Below are positions 1 through 12,400 of a DNA stretch of 64,000 bases, in pieces; the stretch's first letter is position 1, and each line of letters opens with the position of its first letter. The stretch is from Pterois miles (lineage: Eukaryota > Chordata > Actinopteri > Perciformes > Scorpaenidae). Made by a program: the position numbers and the translations under genes. Below the pieces are notes generated by a model. It saw nothing but the letters and a program-made list of their open reading frames with translations, was not told the origin of the DNA and made no database searches. The stretch lies in assembly GCA_947000775.1 (NCBI GenBank), contig CAMQGK010000341.1, positions 5,413,001 through 5,477,000 on the forward strand, read 5' to 3'.

Positions 1-115
1 AAATGAAAAGTCCAGTATTTCATGTCTATAGTACATAAACATAGAATTGAACTGAATAGATCAGAACCATTTGTGCCTGATATCTAATCTGGTATCGGTG
101 CATCCCTACTTATAC
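1..115. repeat. end of a hAT-like nonautonomous repeat (partial)
   Basis: The segment ends in GGTATCGGTGCATCCCTA, the same terminus as the better-preserved element at 32274-32739. The preceding bases (AACATAGAATTGAACTGAATAGATC) also recur in diverged form at about 21020-21050. Only the right part lies in the window. Assignment to a hAT-like family is inferred from the 8-bp target duplication of the 32-kb copy. Confidence 0.5.
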
Positions 116-329
116 CACATTTGTTTAATCCATACAAAGGTTAGAAATGGTGCTGCGGAGGTTATGTGCCAGACTAATTAATGGCTCTGACCAGCTGCCA
201 GGAAAACAGTGGAGACTCCAAGAAATTACTGCTCCCAGCCAAGATAGAGTGGCACATAACCGCTCATGAAACACTGAATTGTTTTTTCACTGTACTTAAT
301 CCCTGTAGAGATTAAACACACCAAATATA

Positions 330-504
330 ATGTGTTAATTATAATTGGTGAGCTTTAGAGGGGATTTGTTGCCTCTGGACAGATCCAGCTGTTTGCTGCT
401 GTTTTCAGTCTTAATGCTAAGCTAAGCTAACCAACGCAACAAAGCAAATAAGCAGATTTCCCAAAATGTCACACTATTTCTTTAAATCATGACCGCTAAC
501 ACTT
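330..504. repeat. dispersed short repeat with GCTAAGCTAAGCTAACC core
   Basis: The stretch around 415-433 (ATGCTAAGCTAAGCTAACC) and its flanks, including CAACAAAGCAAATAAGC, occur again at about 4970-5140. Two copies within 5 kb with related flanks indicate a dispersed repeat rather than a simple microsatellite. LINE copy 1 has inserted at its right-hand side. The family was not named. Confidence 0.5.
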
Positions 505-516
505 GAACTGTAATTC
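505..516. repeat. target-site duplication of LINE copy 1, left copy
   Basis: GAACTGTAATTC at 505-516 is repeated exactly at 3888-3899. It brackets the LINE and marks its ends as the product of target-primed reverse transcription. Confidence 0.85.
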
Positions 517-3500
517 TTCTTCATCTTCATCATCTTCATCTTCAACCGCTTATCCGGGGTCGGGTCGCGGGGGCAACAGATCCAGCAGGGGACCCCAAAC
601 TTCCCTTTCCCGGGCCACATTAACCAGCTCTGACTGGGGGATCCCGAGGCGTTCCCAGGCCAGTGTGGAAATATAATCTCTCCATCTAGTCCTGGGTCGT
701 CCCCGGGGTCTCCTCCCAGCTGGTCGTGCCTGGAACACCTCCCTAGGGAGGCGCCCAGGAGGCATCCTTACCAGATGCCCGAACCACCTCAACTGGCTCC
801 TTTCAACGCAAAGAAGCAGCGGCTCTACTCCGAGTCCCTCACGGATGACCGAGCTTCTCACCTTATCTCTAAGGGAGAGGCCAGCCACCCTCCTGAGAAA
901 ACCCATTTGGGCCGCTTGTACTCGCGATCTAGTTCTTTCGGTCATGACCCAGCCCTCATGACCATAGGTGAGAGTAGGCACGAAGATTGACCGGTAGATA
1001 GAGAGCTTTGCCTTCCGGCTCAACTCTCTCTTCGTCACAACGGTGCGGTACAGCGACTGCAATACCGCCCCCGCTGCTCCGATTCTCCGGCCAATCTCAC
1101 GTTCCATTGTTCCCTCACTCGTGAACAAGGCCCCGAGGTACTTGAACTCCTTCACATGGGGTAAAGACTCATTCCCTACCTGGAGTAGACAATCCATCGG
1201 TTTCCTGCTGAGAACCATGGCCTCCGATTTAGAGGTGCTGATCCTCATCCCAACTGCTTCACACTCGGCTGCGAACCGATCCAGTGAGCGCTGGAGGTCA
1301 CAGACTGATGATGCCAGCAGAACCACATCATCTGCAAAAAGCAGCGATGAGATCCTCAGCACACCAATCTGCAAACCCTCCTCCCCCCGACTACGCCTCG
1401 ATATCCTGTCCATGAATATCACGAACAGGATTGGAGACAAGGCGCAACCCTGGCGAAGGCCAACGCCCACCGGAAACGAGTCTGACTTACTGCTGAGAAC
1501 CCGGACGCAGCTCTCGCTTTGGGTGTACAGGGATTGGATGGCCCTGAGAAGTGACCCCCTCACCCCATACTCCCGCAGCACCTCCCACAGTATACCCCGG
1601 GGGACCCGATCGTACGCCTTCTCCAAGTCTACAAAACACATGTAGACTGGATGGGCATACTCCCAGGCCCCCTCAAGGATCCTTGTGAGAGTGAAGAGCT
1701 GGTCCGTTGTTCCACGGCCAGGACGAAATCCGCATTGTTCCTCTTCAATCTGAGGTTCGACTATCGGCCGGACCCTCCTATCCAGCACCCTAGAGTAGAC
1801 TTTACCAGGGAGGCTGAGTAGTGTGATACCCCTGTAATTGGCACACACTCTCTGGTCCCCCTTTTTGAACAGGGGAACCACCACCCCGGTCTGCCACTCT
1901 TTAGGCACTGTCCCCGACTTCCACGCAATGTTGAAGAGGCGTGTCATCCACGACAGCCCCTCCACACCCAGAGCCTTCAGCATTTCTGGGCGAATCTCGT
2001 CAATCCCCGGGGCCTTGCCACTGCGGAGCTGTTTAACTACCTCAGTGACTCCCCTTAGGGAAATTGACGACGATCCCCCATCAGCTTCCAGCTCTGCCTC
2101 TACAAGAGAGGGCGTATCAGTCGGGTTCAGGAGTTCCTCAAAGTGCTCCTTCCACCGCCCGGTTACCTCCTCAGTTGAGGTCAACAGTGTCCCATCCTTA
2201 CTGTACACAGCTTGGATGGTTCCCCGTTTCCCCCTCCTGAGGTGCCGGACAGTTTTCCAGAAGCACCTTGGTGCCGACCGAAAGTCCTTCTCCATCGCTG
2301 CTCCGAACTCCTCCCACACCCGCTGCTTTGCCTCCTTTACGGCAGCGGCTGCCGCCCCACGGGCCCATCGGTACCTTGCAACTGCCTCCGGAGTCCTCCG
2401 AGATAACATATCCCGGAAGGACTCCTTCTTCAGTCGGACAGCTTCCCTGACCACCGGTGTCCACCACGGTGTTCGAGGGTTACCGCCCCTTGAGGCACCT
2501 AAGACCCGCAGGCCACAGCTCACCGCCGCAGCTTCAGCAATGGAAGCTTTGAACATCGCCCACTCAGGTTCAATGCCCCCAGCCTCCACAGGAATGCTAG
2601 AAAAGCTCCGCCGGAGGTGTGAGTTGAAGATCTCTCGGATAGGGGCCTCCTCCAGACTTTCCCAGTTCACCCGCACTACACGTTTGGGTTTACCAGGTCT
2701 ATCCAGAGTCTTCCCCCACCCTCTGATCCAACTCACCACCAGATGGTGATCAGTTGACAGCTCTGCCCCTCTCTTCACCCGAGTGTCCAAAACATGCGGC
2801 CTCAGATCAGATGATACGATCACAAAATCGATCATCGATCTTCGGCCTAGGGTGCTCTGGTACCAAGTACACTTATGAGCATCCTTATGTTCGAACATGG
2901 TATTTGTTATGGATAATCCATGACTAGCACAGAAATCCAATAACAAATGACCGCTCCGGTTCAGATCAGGTAGGCCATTCCTCCCAATCACGCCTCTCCA
3001 GGTACCTCCATCGTTGCCCACGTGTGCGTTGAAGTCCCCCAGCAGAACAATGGAGTCCCCTACTGGGGCCCCACACAGGACTCCATTCAGGGTCTCCAAG
3101 AAGGTCGAATACTCTGAACTGCTGTTCGGTGCATATGCACAGACAACAGTCAGAGTTTTCCCCCCCACAACCCGAAGGCGCAGGGAGGCGACCCTCTCGT
3201 TCACCGGGGTAAACCCCAACGTAGCAGCACTCAATCGGGGATTTGTGAGTATCCCCACACCCGCTTGGCGCCTCACACCCTGGGCAACTCCAGAGAAGAA
3301 TAGAGTCCAACCCCTATCCAGGAGAACGGTTCCAGAGCCGAGGCTGTGCGTAGAGGTAAGCCCCACCAGATCTAACTGATAGCGCTCCACCTCCCGCACA
3401 AGCTCCGGCTCTTTCCCCCACAGAGAGGTGACGTTCCACGTCCCCAGAGCCAGCCTCTGCCGCCCAGGTCTGGTCCGTCGCAGTTCCTGGCTTTCACTGC

Positions 3501-3887
3501 CACCCATATGGCAGCGCACCCGACCCCAGCGGTTCCCCCTGCGGGTGGTGGGCCCACAGGATGGAGAGGAGGGGGTCTCCACGTCGCTTTTCGGGCTGAG
3601 CCCGGCCGGGCTCCGTGGCAAGCCCGGCCACCAGGCGCTCGCTCACGGGCCCTCCATCTGGGCCTGGCTCCAGATGGGGGCCCCGGGCTTCCTCCGGGCC
3701 GGGTCACTCCTCCTCTTCCTCGGCTATTCATGGGGATTTTGAACCATTCTTTGTCTGGCCCCTCACCTGAGACCAATTTGCCATGGGAGACCCTACCAGG
3801 AGCACTAGGCTCCAGACAACACAGCCCTCAGGTTCATAGGGACACACAAACCTCTCCACCACGTTAAGGTGATGGTTCCCGGAGAGG
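517..3887 (-). mobile_element. RTE-like non-LTR retrotransposon (LINE), copy 1, apparently complete
   Basis: The element is 3371 bp, lies on the minus strand and is flanked by a perfect 12-bp target-site duplication. Its 3' end (left, + coordinates) is a short CTTCAT-type tail, on the sense strand a run of GAAGAT units, in place of poly(A). From the 5' end (right) there is about 270 bp of leader, then one long ORF with an AP-endonuclease domain followed by a reverse transcriptase. This one-ORF layout, the length and the microsatellite tail fit the RTE group; the clade was judged by eye only. Compared with copies 2 and 3, this copy keeps extra leader sequence, six extra endonuclease codons and two extra RT codons, so it represents the fuller form. 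Confidence 0.88.
550..3621 (-). CDS. LINE endonuclease/reverse transcriptase, open reading frame intact
   Basis: The frame has 1023 codons without a stop. The AP-endonuclease domain occupies roughly residues 57-300: GTWNVTS near residue 60, then [12 protein letters not shown] and finally STDHHLVV, which carries the conserved Asp-His pair. The reverse transcriptase occupies roughly 500-790: [21 protein letters not shown], motif [12 protein letters not shown] near 662, motif [14 protein letters not shown], and the catalytic FADD box near 763. The C-terminus has a basic [15 protein letters not shown] stretch. By family knowledge the protein nicks target DNA and copies its own RNA at the nick. 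The upstream-most Met was used; a start a little further in (METPSS in the other copies) cannot be excluded. All key catalytic motifs are visible, so it may be functional, though activity is inferred. Confidence 0.88.
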   Translation of the reverse strand: MPRSPAGLSPKSDVETPSSPSCGPTTRRGNRWGRVRCHMGGSESQELRRTRPGRQRLALGTWNVTSLWGKEPELVREVERYQLDLVGLTSTHSLGSGTVLLDRGWTLFFSGVAQGVRRQAGVGILTNPRLSAATLGFTPVNERVASLRLRVVGGKTLTVVCAYAPNSSSEYSTFLETLNGVLCGAPVGDSIVLLGDFNAHVGNDGGTWRGVIGRNGLPDLNRSGHLLLDFCASHGLSITNTMFEHKDAHKCTWYQSTLGRRSMIDFVIVSSDLRPHVLDTRVKRGAELSTDHHLVVSWIRGWGKTLDRPGKPKRVVRVNWESLEEAPIREIFNSHLRRSFSSIPVEAGGIEPEWAMFKASIAEAAAVSCGLRVLGASRGGNPRTPWWTPVVREAVRLKKESFRDMLSRRTPEAVARYRWARGAAAAAVKEAKQRVWEEFGAAMEKDFRSAPRCFWKTVRHLRRGKRGTIQAVYSKDGTLLTSTEEVTGRWKEHFEELLNPTDTPSLVEAELEADGGSSSISLRGVTEVVKQLRSGKAPGIDEIRPEMLKALGVEGLSWMTRLFNIAWKSGTVPKEWQTGVVVPLFKKGDQRVCANYRGITLLSLPGKVYSRVLDRRVRPIVEPQIEEEQCGFRPGRGTTDQLFTLTRILEGAWEYAHPVYMCFVDLEKAYDRVPRGILWEVLREYGVRGSLLRAIQSLYTQSESCVRVLSSKSDSFPVGVGLRQGCALSPILFVIFMDRISRRSRGEEGLQIGVLRISSLLFADDVVLLASSVCDLQRSLDRFAAECEAVGMRISTSKSEAMVLSRKPMDCLLQVGNESLPHVKEFKYLGALFTSEGTMEREIGRRIGAAGAVLQSLYRTVVTKRELSRKAKLSIYRSIFVPTLTYGHEGWVMTERTRSRVQAAQMGFLRRVAGLSLRDKVRSSVIREGLGVEPLLLCVERSQLRWFGHLVRMPPGRLPREVFQARPAGRRPRGRPRTRWRDYISTLAWERLGIPQSELVNVAREREVWGPLLDLLPPRPDPG

Positions 3888-3899
3888 GAACTGTAATTC
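3888..3899. repeat. target-site duplication of LINE copy 1, right copy
   Basis: This is an exact repeat of GAACTGTAATTC at 505-516, immediately beyond the 5' end of the element. Confidence 0.85.
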
Positions 3900-6800
3900 C
3901 TGTTGCACAATTTATTATTTTAATACAATTCACTGAATTTATTTCTATGTATTTATGTGTTACATCTTGTTTACACAGCTAGGATGTTCAAGTGAAGCCT
4001 CATCAAGGGATGTATATCGCCAAGAAGTGAAAGTCAGTTGTTTGTTCCAGCAGCATTTTGAACTTAGAGTAACTACTGGACACCAGTAAAACATCCACCT
4101 AAAAGGTGGCGAACAAAAGTAAATCAAAATGATTTCTCTTCTGTTGTCATATTCTACCTAAATAGCCTGTGTTGAGCAATAAAATATTAGAAGCTTCATA
4201 TTTACCATACAGACATCAACCCATTTTCTAAAGACATAAGTGGTGAAAAAGGGACCCTTTATTTTGCGGTTAATGAGGTTTCACACTGCGAATAAAAGGC
4301 ATCAACCCATCACGTTGTTCCCAGCAGGTTGACTTGTGTCTATAAATATGAAACAACAATAGTCCGAACACAGACAGAAAACTTTATTATTCCTTTCAAC
4401 CTCGACAAAGGCGGCGCAGACCAGATCCACTCTGTCTGTTCTTACCTTTCACAATAAAAGCCCCAGACATATAATATTACCAGACAAGTATTCTCTGTCA
4501 TTTATTTTGTTATATATTTGTCACATTTTTCGAACTGTTGTTTTTGTCCCATCATCATACTTTCACACAAAACGTGAATATCAGCAGCGACAGAGACATA
4601 CTTTTTTTTTTAACCAAGAATGAGGTTGATTTTCTGAGCTTTAGCGCTGCAAATAAAACCATGAACCAATCATGCTGTTCACAATGGGCTGAGTTGAGCC
4701 TGTAATTATGAAACAACACAGAGGCTCCTTAATGAAAAGTAGAACGGCAAACTTATCTGAAACATAGAATTTTTATATAATATATTTTTATATACATATA
4801 ATTATATAATTACTTAAATATACAGTGTTCGCAGGTGAGTATTTTGTATTTTCTTTGTCATTTTTGTTGATTGTAAAGGCCTTCACTCTCTACCCGAAAG
4901 CAAATAAGCACATTTCCAAAAATATTGAACTGTTTAAAATGTCATCGTGAATACTGTTAAAACCCAGATCAGGACTGAATTAAAGTCTGCATTAACTGGG
5001 AACATCTTTGGACAAAGCCAGGCTAGCTGTTTCCCCCCGTTTCCAGTCTTTATGCTAAGCTAAGCTAACCAACTGCTGGCTGTAGCTTCATATTTAACGC
5101 AACAAAGCAAATAAGCGTAAACTATCACAGTATTTCTTTAGTAGTAATGTGGCAGTAAATAACAAGTAAATAAAACATCGTTTTTGAGGAGCAGAGATGG
5201 GTTTACAATAAGATATTGTTCTAACACATTCTGGTGTTGTTAATACCTAAAGGACTCACTGATAACAAGACTCACAGCTATTCTCCTCACAGCGTATCAT
5301 TATAAAGTTACTGTGAATACATCAAATAAACAGCAGCATCTCCGTCTAATCCTATAGGCCGGGATTTGTTTAGTTAATGTTAAGACCCTTTTGACCCATT
5401 TCTGTCACCTCTAGCACGTCAGCGCCCACTCAAGACTTCCGAACAAAACACTGGTGCACAACAGCACCCTCGGAGTATAATGATAAAACAGATAATCTAC
5501 AGGAACACAGCTCCCACAGCACTGACAGGCAGAAATGTGCTTCACACAATAAAAAAAAAAAAAAACAGGGCAATAATCCTTGAGGGAAGTGGAGAACAAT
5601 GTCTAAGTGGATTACTTGAGGGGTTCATGTTTTCCAAATCTGAGGCTTAAACAAAGCAATTTTGTAAAAAATTGTAATGTAAGATTATTGTATTTTACAA
5701 GATTATTACATATAAGAGTGCTCCAGTTTAAAGCTCATGGACAATAATTCAAACTTTTTGTTATTTATGTTCATCATAACGAAAGAATTCTATGAAGCCG
5801 CGACTAATCTTAAATATCTACAGTAACAGTCTATTTATAACCATCACATATTGGACTATAAGCATGGGGCCGTGCAGCGTGGCATTCCTCCCTCAACACA
5901 AAGGTTACCCCATCACAGATTCATAATGTGATAATTCATTGTAGCCCGAACTATCCCTGAAGTTAAGAGTGAAAACATAATGCATCTTTACTGATAAACA
6001 ACCAGCGCAAATGGATTAATGGAGTCAGGAGTGGTGCGTTAAAATGAAGACACACATTCTTTAGCTCACTTTAAATGAGCAGAACCAGAAACGACGGCTG
6101 AATTAAAAGTTCAGCATTACTGTAGTCTGCAGCACATTGTTAGAAACGGAGCTGTGAAGGCGTCTGACCCTTGCAGTTGTGGCTCAGCGCTCACAGTGAG
6201 AGGCCTGTAATGCAAGAATGATTAGTTCAAAGTACTGACCTTATACACAAAATACTCCTCTTCTGTATTTCTGGTATCTCCTATAAACGAACGGCCTTTT
6301 AGTTTGTGGTCCGTGTTCAGTGTTTGCCCCCTTTGTTGTCAGTTATCCACAGAGTGGACAGATGGTTCCCTGTGCCCTCAGACCGGCTGGAGCGGAGGCT
6401 GGCTTTGCTATTAGTCCCTCAGCTTAGCCCAAGATAAGCCCCTACGCAGGGCAAGTGAACCCGCATCTCTTGCCTAATTCTCCCTGTCACGGCCACCAAA
6501 GAGGCGTTCCTCCACACGGAGATCCACAAGCCGTAGAGGCCTGAGGGCAGGGCAAAGAGGCGCTTTGGCTGGACACTGTCCAGCGCAGATAGAGCAGGCT
6601 ACAGTTACAGCCACCACAACAAAAGAATCTAGCCTTTTACAGTCATCAAAACCACACTGAAGAGAAGCTTTGTTAACCGATGTTGCTCTGAGACTAACAA
6701 CTCTGCATGACTGCTGTGTTCTTCATTAGATTTTCAGAGAGCTTCCTGCCTGCACGGGGCCGGATTTTCTCTAAAAATAAATCACCCTGTATGAAATCGG

Positions 6801-8700
6801 TGCTTTGTACAAGGACCCCACTAATTGAGGGCTGGGAAGGACAATGTGGCGTTTGAGGTATTTAGTGATGTTAAGCCCAATGTCTTCACGGGGTACTTCT
6901 CCCCCCTCGCTGCCCCGGCCCTCCCCCACACCAAGCCCTTCTGCCCTTGTAATGAGGCCATACTGGATACAATACAGCCCTTCTGCACAGAGAAAAATGT
7001 ATTCAGCTGAGCTTCAAAATTGTGAAGGAAATGAATCAGTGAAGCATAAGTGGCATATTTAATTACTACTCACTGCGTTGCACGGGGACAATGATGGCTG
7101 CTGTGAGCCTCATGGCAGTCTATCAGACATCTAAGCAGGTCACATTACGTTACAACCAAGATTTTAATACAACTTCCAAGTTTTATTTCTTTAATTAAAA
7201 GGACTGAACACCCTCATGAGAACACAAAATGATTAAATTTTAAGGGACTTTTTCAGGGTAGGATATGTTAGGATTAGGGGTTAAGGAAAGGTCACTAAAA
7301 GTCCAGATAAGTATAATAAAACTTGCTCTGCAGTGTCTTTTTGTTTCCAAAGTGCAAACAGAAGCTGTCAAAGCTGTCAAGGGCATGGCACCTGACCGAC
7401 TATGTGACAGTTATTTCTATCCTTTCAGAGACCATGAGATGATCGGGCATTTCATGCCAATCATTTGTGACCAATTTCCTCTCCTTCATGTACCTTGTGT
7501 GTCAGAGAGATTAAGGAGTCAGGGTTTATATGTAATGGGATTACTGTGGAGCGACCGCTGAGACTATAGTTACAGTTACTGAAAGCAGGGTACATTCAAA
7601 CCAAAGGAAATAACTCATTTACCTGACCGACTGGCCAAAGGATAAATACATGATTGTGTCATTATTAGCTTTAATAACACTCTACAGGTCTAGTAGTCTG
7701 ACATTAAGTAATAGCTATTAATATTAACAAATCAGTATTTATTTAAATAACATTTTATGGCACTTTTTAAAAGCTTCTTTTTATTTCCTTTTAACGAGTA
7801 CAGTCGTACAGCACAGTCACGTTTTAAAACACAACAGGGTCATAAGTGTCCTTAGGGGGACGTCCCCCACTGTCCATACATTGCTCCTCACTCACTGGAA
7901 AAAATAACATGGTTGTTTATACATTATTAGGACGATAAATATAGAAAAGAAATTGAAAAGGAATAAATAAATAAAAATAAAATAAAGTTAAAGAAGCAGA
8001 AAAAAGAACAGAAATAAAAGAGTAAACATTGAATAACAAGTTTTGATAAATAAAAACTGAATAAATTAAATTACAATGCCACCTCTTTTTAACTAATGCA
8101 CTTCTTCATGTACAGGATAAGTGTCTGGGGTTATATGTAATCAGATTACTGTGAAGTCATTACTGTGCCTTGCTGGTCTAATCTATTACAGTTACTAATA
8201 GCAGAGTAAATTTCACATTTCTTGAAAGGAAAAGATCTGGAATAAAAAAATATCAATATAATGTCCATGATTAAAAGCATCAGATGATTGGAAACTGTTG
8301 AAGATAAAGTTAAAGTGAGAGTATTATTAGCCTTTTATTTAGCCGTTAGGAGTTAAACAATGCAAATCAATAAAGATTAACCCTGAAAAAATAAAAGATG
8401 AGGGGGACAAGGTAGCTTGAATACATGGCTAAAAGATAAATATAATGAATAAATATTAGAAAATATATAATACTTACATGGTTCTTTCATCATCATTTGT
8501 GCTTTACACTGTACTTTCAACTTTTCAGGTCTGGTAGTCTGACACAACACTACTACAAATCTGATATATCACTGTATATGAAAATAACATTTTAATTTTA
8601 AGTAAAGTAAAGTTTTATGCTATTATGAACTATGTTAATTTAGAGGATTTTTTCACCAAGTTGTTGGTGTACAATTTATTAATGTATTAATATCAGTAAA
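3900..8700. other. intergenic AT-rich spacer, no gene recognised
   Basis: Only short, unsupported ORFs occur here. A second copy of the GCTAAGCTAAGCTAACC repeat lies at about 4970-5140. A diverged duplication pairs about 7484-7760 with about 8100-8600: both halves contain a TTATATGTAAT..GATTACTGTG block, a TACAGTTACT block and a GTCTGGTAGTCTGACA-like block in the same order. I saw no splice-linked coding exons. Confidence 0.5.
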
Positions 8701-8990
8701 AGGGGAGGTGTTAGCGTGGGTTTCTCCGGGTTCTCCGGCATCCTCCCTCAGTCCAGAGACATACAGGTTGATAATAAATTTCATGGAGGTGTGAATGGTC
8801 GTCCGTCTCTGTGTGCCAGCCCTGTGGTGGTCTGGTGACCTGTAGCCAGCCCTGTGGTGGTCTGGTGACCTGTAGCCAGCCTTGTGGTGGTCTGGTGACC
8901 TGTCCGGGATGTAGCCAGCCTTCGCCCAGTGCCAGGGATCAGCTTCAGACCCCGGCCGGATAAACGGCTGCAGATGGATGGATGGATTAA
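8701..8990 (+). repeat. SINE/LINE-tail-type dispersed repeat with internal 30-bp triplication
   Basis: The order of blocks (GTTAGCGTGGGTTTCTCC, GTCCAGAGACATACAGGTT, GTGTGAATGGTCGTC, CCAGCCCTGTGGTGG, CTTCGCCCAGTG, CGGATAAACGGCTGCAGATGGATGGATGG) matches the repeats at 20672-20886, 39300-39600 and 39663-39915. It ends in GATG units. A 30-bp unit beginning GCCAGCCCTGTGG is repeated three times in tandem from 8815 to about 8902. I judge it the 3' part of a common fish retroposon family. Confidence 0.7.
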
Positions 8991-9424
8991 TATGAAATAA
9001 TCGCTGCTTTAACTCATAGTATGAAAATAACTCCCTCGCCCTTCTTTATCGCTTCTTCTGCAAAGTTAGCAGCTGTTAATGTTTCCCAGTTGAAGGGGGA
9101 GGAGATAAAATAGCTCGTCACATGATCGATAAGCACTTTTTACAACCCACAACCGATTTTCCTCTTTTGACCAGTGTTTCTTCGGATTTATTTACCAGCT
9201 AAGCTCCGCGTCCACGTCGACACAAAGTCAACTTTGTGTGAGTCGGTAACTTATCTCATCATAAGTCAACGTGGCTCCCGGTAAATAGCCTCGAGACGGT
9301 ACGCACGAGGTCTACAGAGGGAGGAGGGCCATGAAGATCAGCTCGGGACTGAAACATGTCAATGAGTGGACGAGTGGTCCTGTGTGTTGAAACCCCAGCA
9401 GCCCCGCTGTCTGCTGCTCTGTAG

Positions 9425-9468
9425 CTGTCTGTCTGTCTGCCTGCCTGTCTGTCTGTCTGTCTGCCTGC
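9425..9468 (+). repeat. CTGT/CTGC tetranucleotide microsatellite in the mocos leader
   Basis: A run of CTGT units with CTGC interruptions ends 14 bp before the mocos start codon. Its closeness to the ATG places it probably in the 5' UTR. Confidence 0.85.
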
Positions 9469-9482
9469 GGCGCGCTGCGTCC

Positions 9483-12400
9483 ATGGATTTCCAAAAACTT
9501 TGCGCTTTCGACACTTTTACGCAGCTGTGGAGTCACTACGGTTATGGGGGAAACTTACAGGACGTGGTTGAGCAGGAGTTCACACGGATTAAAGGTACGT
9601 TCAGTCATGACATAGTGTAGCAGTGGCTAGCTGACTGCTGACAGGCTGCTCCTCTTGTAAACAGGAATAACATATCTGGATCATGCAGCAACTACTCTGT
9701 ACCCTGAGTGTCTGGTCAGGGACTACTTCCAGGACATCTCAAGGAATTTGTACGGTGAGAGAAATCACATAAAAAGTGTGTGCTCTTTATTTAGTCATAA
9801 AACTAAAAGCGTTTATATAATGTGTCCCAACAGGAAACCCTCACAGCCATAATCCCAGCAGCAGACTGACACACGACACAGTGGAGAGGGTCAGATACAG
9901 GTAGAGCATTTATAACAGGCTCTGTTGACTCCCCTGAATGGTACTTTCCTGCATGAAATAAATAAAAAAAAAAAAGAAATAACATTTTCTTACAGGGTAT
10001 TGCAGCATTTTAACGCCACCCCCGAGGAGTACTGTGTGATTTTCACTTCTGGTTGTACAGCTGCACTCAAATTAGTGGCTGAGAGCTTTCCCTGGAGGCC
10101 GCCGACTGAGGGCGAAGCGGGGAGTCGCTTCTGCTATCTCACTGACAGCCATACCTCTGTAGTTGGCATGAGAGGACTGGCCTCAGGCCGGGGGGCAGCC
10201 GCCCTGCCTGTCTCCCCTCAGGAAGTGGAAAGCAGGGCGAATGTGAAGGGTGAAGATGTGACTTGCCAGACGCCACACCTCTTCTGCTACCCGGCGCAGA
10301 GCAACTTCTCTGGGAGGAAGTACCCACTTAGCCATGTGAGAGGCATCCAGGCGAGACACCTCTACCCAGCGTGTGACCACCAAGGCCGCTGGTTTGTGCT
10401 GCTGGACGCAGCCTCTCATGTCAGCTGTTCCCCTCTGAACCTACAGGAGTGCCCCGCTGATTTCATCCCCATCTCCTTTTATAAGATGTTTGGTTTCCCC
10501 ACGGGTCTGGGAGCCCTTCTTGTTCGTAACGACGCAGCAGGCATACTAAAAAAGACTTATTTCGGAGGAGGCACAGCTGCAGCTTACCTTTCTGGAGAAG
10601 ATTATTATGTGCAGGCGGCAAACATTTCTGACAGGTAAAGCACTGTACAAGCCCTGTCAAATCCTGGATACACTGTGAAAGCTCCCCATTGTTCTGCAGC
10701 TACTGCATCCTTATTCTAAAACACCGTTTTTCTCCCTTATAAAGATTTGAAGATGGGACTGTGTCTTTCTTGGACATTGTTGCTGTAAATCACGGCTTTG
10801 ACGCTCTTTACAGGATCACAGGTAGTGTCACAGAGCAGGCTGATTAATAGAAAAACATCAAATTTAATAGCAGAATCATAATACACATGCAGGTTATTCA
10901 TGATCTGCTTCAACGTCAACCCTGTCTGCCTTCAGGGGGCATGCACAACATCCAGCAGCACACGTATGGCTTGGCACGCTACACTTACATGCTGCTGTCA
11001 AGCCTTTGCCATGGCAACGGGCGACTAGTGGCTCAGATATACACCGAAGGCCAGTTTGAGAGTCCAAGCACACAGGGTGCAATCCTAAACTTCAACCTCA
11101 AGGATTCTCGTGGACAGATGATTGGGTATTCTCAGGTAAATAGGATGTCTTTTTATTTCACAACTAATTACTGCATGTTGATGCGTAGGCAGTGCTGGTG
11201 AATATTAAGATTACTCCTCTGATGCTGTCAGGTGGACAGAATGGCCAGTCTGTACAATATCCATGTACGCACAGGTTGCTTCTGCAACACCGGGGCCTGT
11301 CAGTCCTTCCTCGGTATCACCAATCAGCGGATGAGGAGAAACCTGCAGGTTTGGAGAGAGGAATAGAAAAAATGTCAAAGTCTGCTAAGAGCATGTGTAG
11401 GTAGAATATAACATCTTTTTCTCCTCAAGGCTGGCCACGTCTGCGGAGACAACATCGACCTGGTGGACGGCCAGCCGACCGGATCAGTGCGTGTGTCCTT
11501 TGGCTACATGTCGACATTTGAAGACTGTCAAAAGTTCCTGAACTTTGTTGCTGAGTGCTTCGTAGAGAAACCAGTCACAGTGGACCAAGTGAGACTAGAG
11601 AAGCTGAAAACAGCCACAGCAGCATCCCAGGGCATAAACAAAGATCCGCCAATCACTAATGGAGAAATATGTAAAGTAGATGAGAAGGAGACGCCTACAG
11701 AAGTGTCGCTGAGGGGATTTGGACGCAGACACTTGGCTTATACTCTGACCAGCATCTACATATATCCCATTAAATCATGTGGAGCATATGAGGTTTGAGA
11801 ATAACAAACCACACGTTTGTTTCTTTCACTATTTTCCCTTCCCTGTCTGCCCTCTTTCTTTCCCTGGCTCTGCTTAGATTTGTGCTGTTCTTCATGCAGG
11901 TCCATGACTGGCCGGTGGGACCGCTGGGTTTACTGTATGACAGAAGCTGGATGGTGGTGAATGGAAACGGTGTGTGCCTGAACCAGACGAGAGAGCCGCG
12001 TTTATGCCGCATTCGCCCACAAGTCCACCTGCCTTCAAACAGTTTGCTCCTGCAGGCATCAGGTCAGCGGCTCGCTGAAAATAAACATGCTGCTTAACCA
12101 AAAGATATTCCACATTTTCTGATATAAATTCTCTTTGTTAGAGGATTTATATGTTTTTCCTGCCGCCCTGCAGGGATGGATACCATTTCGCTTCCTCTGG
12201 AAAACAACGCTCAAACGCACACCAGCTATCGTGTGTGTCAGAGTAAAGTTTGTGGTGACAGGTGAGCTGGCAACGTTGAAACATCTGAAAGCAATAGCTG
12301 CAGGAAATACAGTGACACATGTCATTTGTTCCATATTTTTTTCACTCATACCAGAGTGTTCTCTCACGCCATTGTTGTTGATGCTACCTTTCTACAGTGG

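Noticed and set aside
1838..2749. 303-codon + strand ORF, repeated at 55101-56012 and in part at 60269
   Set aside because: It is the antisense shadow of the LINE reverse transcriptase; it recurs only because the LINE recurs.
6825..7062. Two overlapping ~60-70-codon ORFs in the upstream spacer
   Set aside because: No splice context, no recognisable motif, and length is within chance expectation.
9117..9126. M-box-like TCACATGA upstream of mocos
   Set aside because: A single 8-bp match 360 bp from the start codon is expected by chance.
9221..9238. CACAAAGT-CA-ACTTTGTG dyad upstream of mocos
   Set aside because: It is a real inverted repeat, but isolated and short, with no known factor assigned; not enough for a regulatory call.
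9925..10638. 237-codon ORF as an independent gene
   Set aside because: It is exon 4 of mocos extended upstream into intron 3; the real exon starts at 9996.
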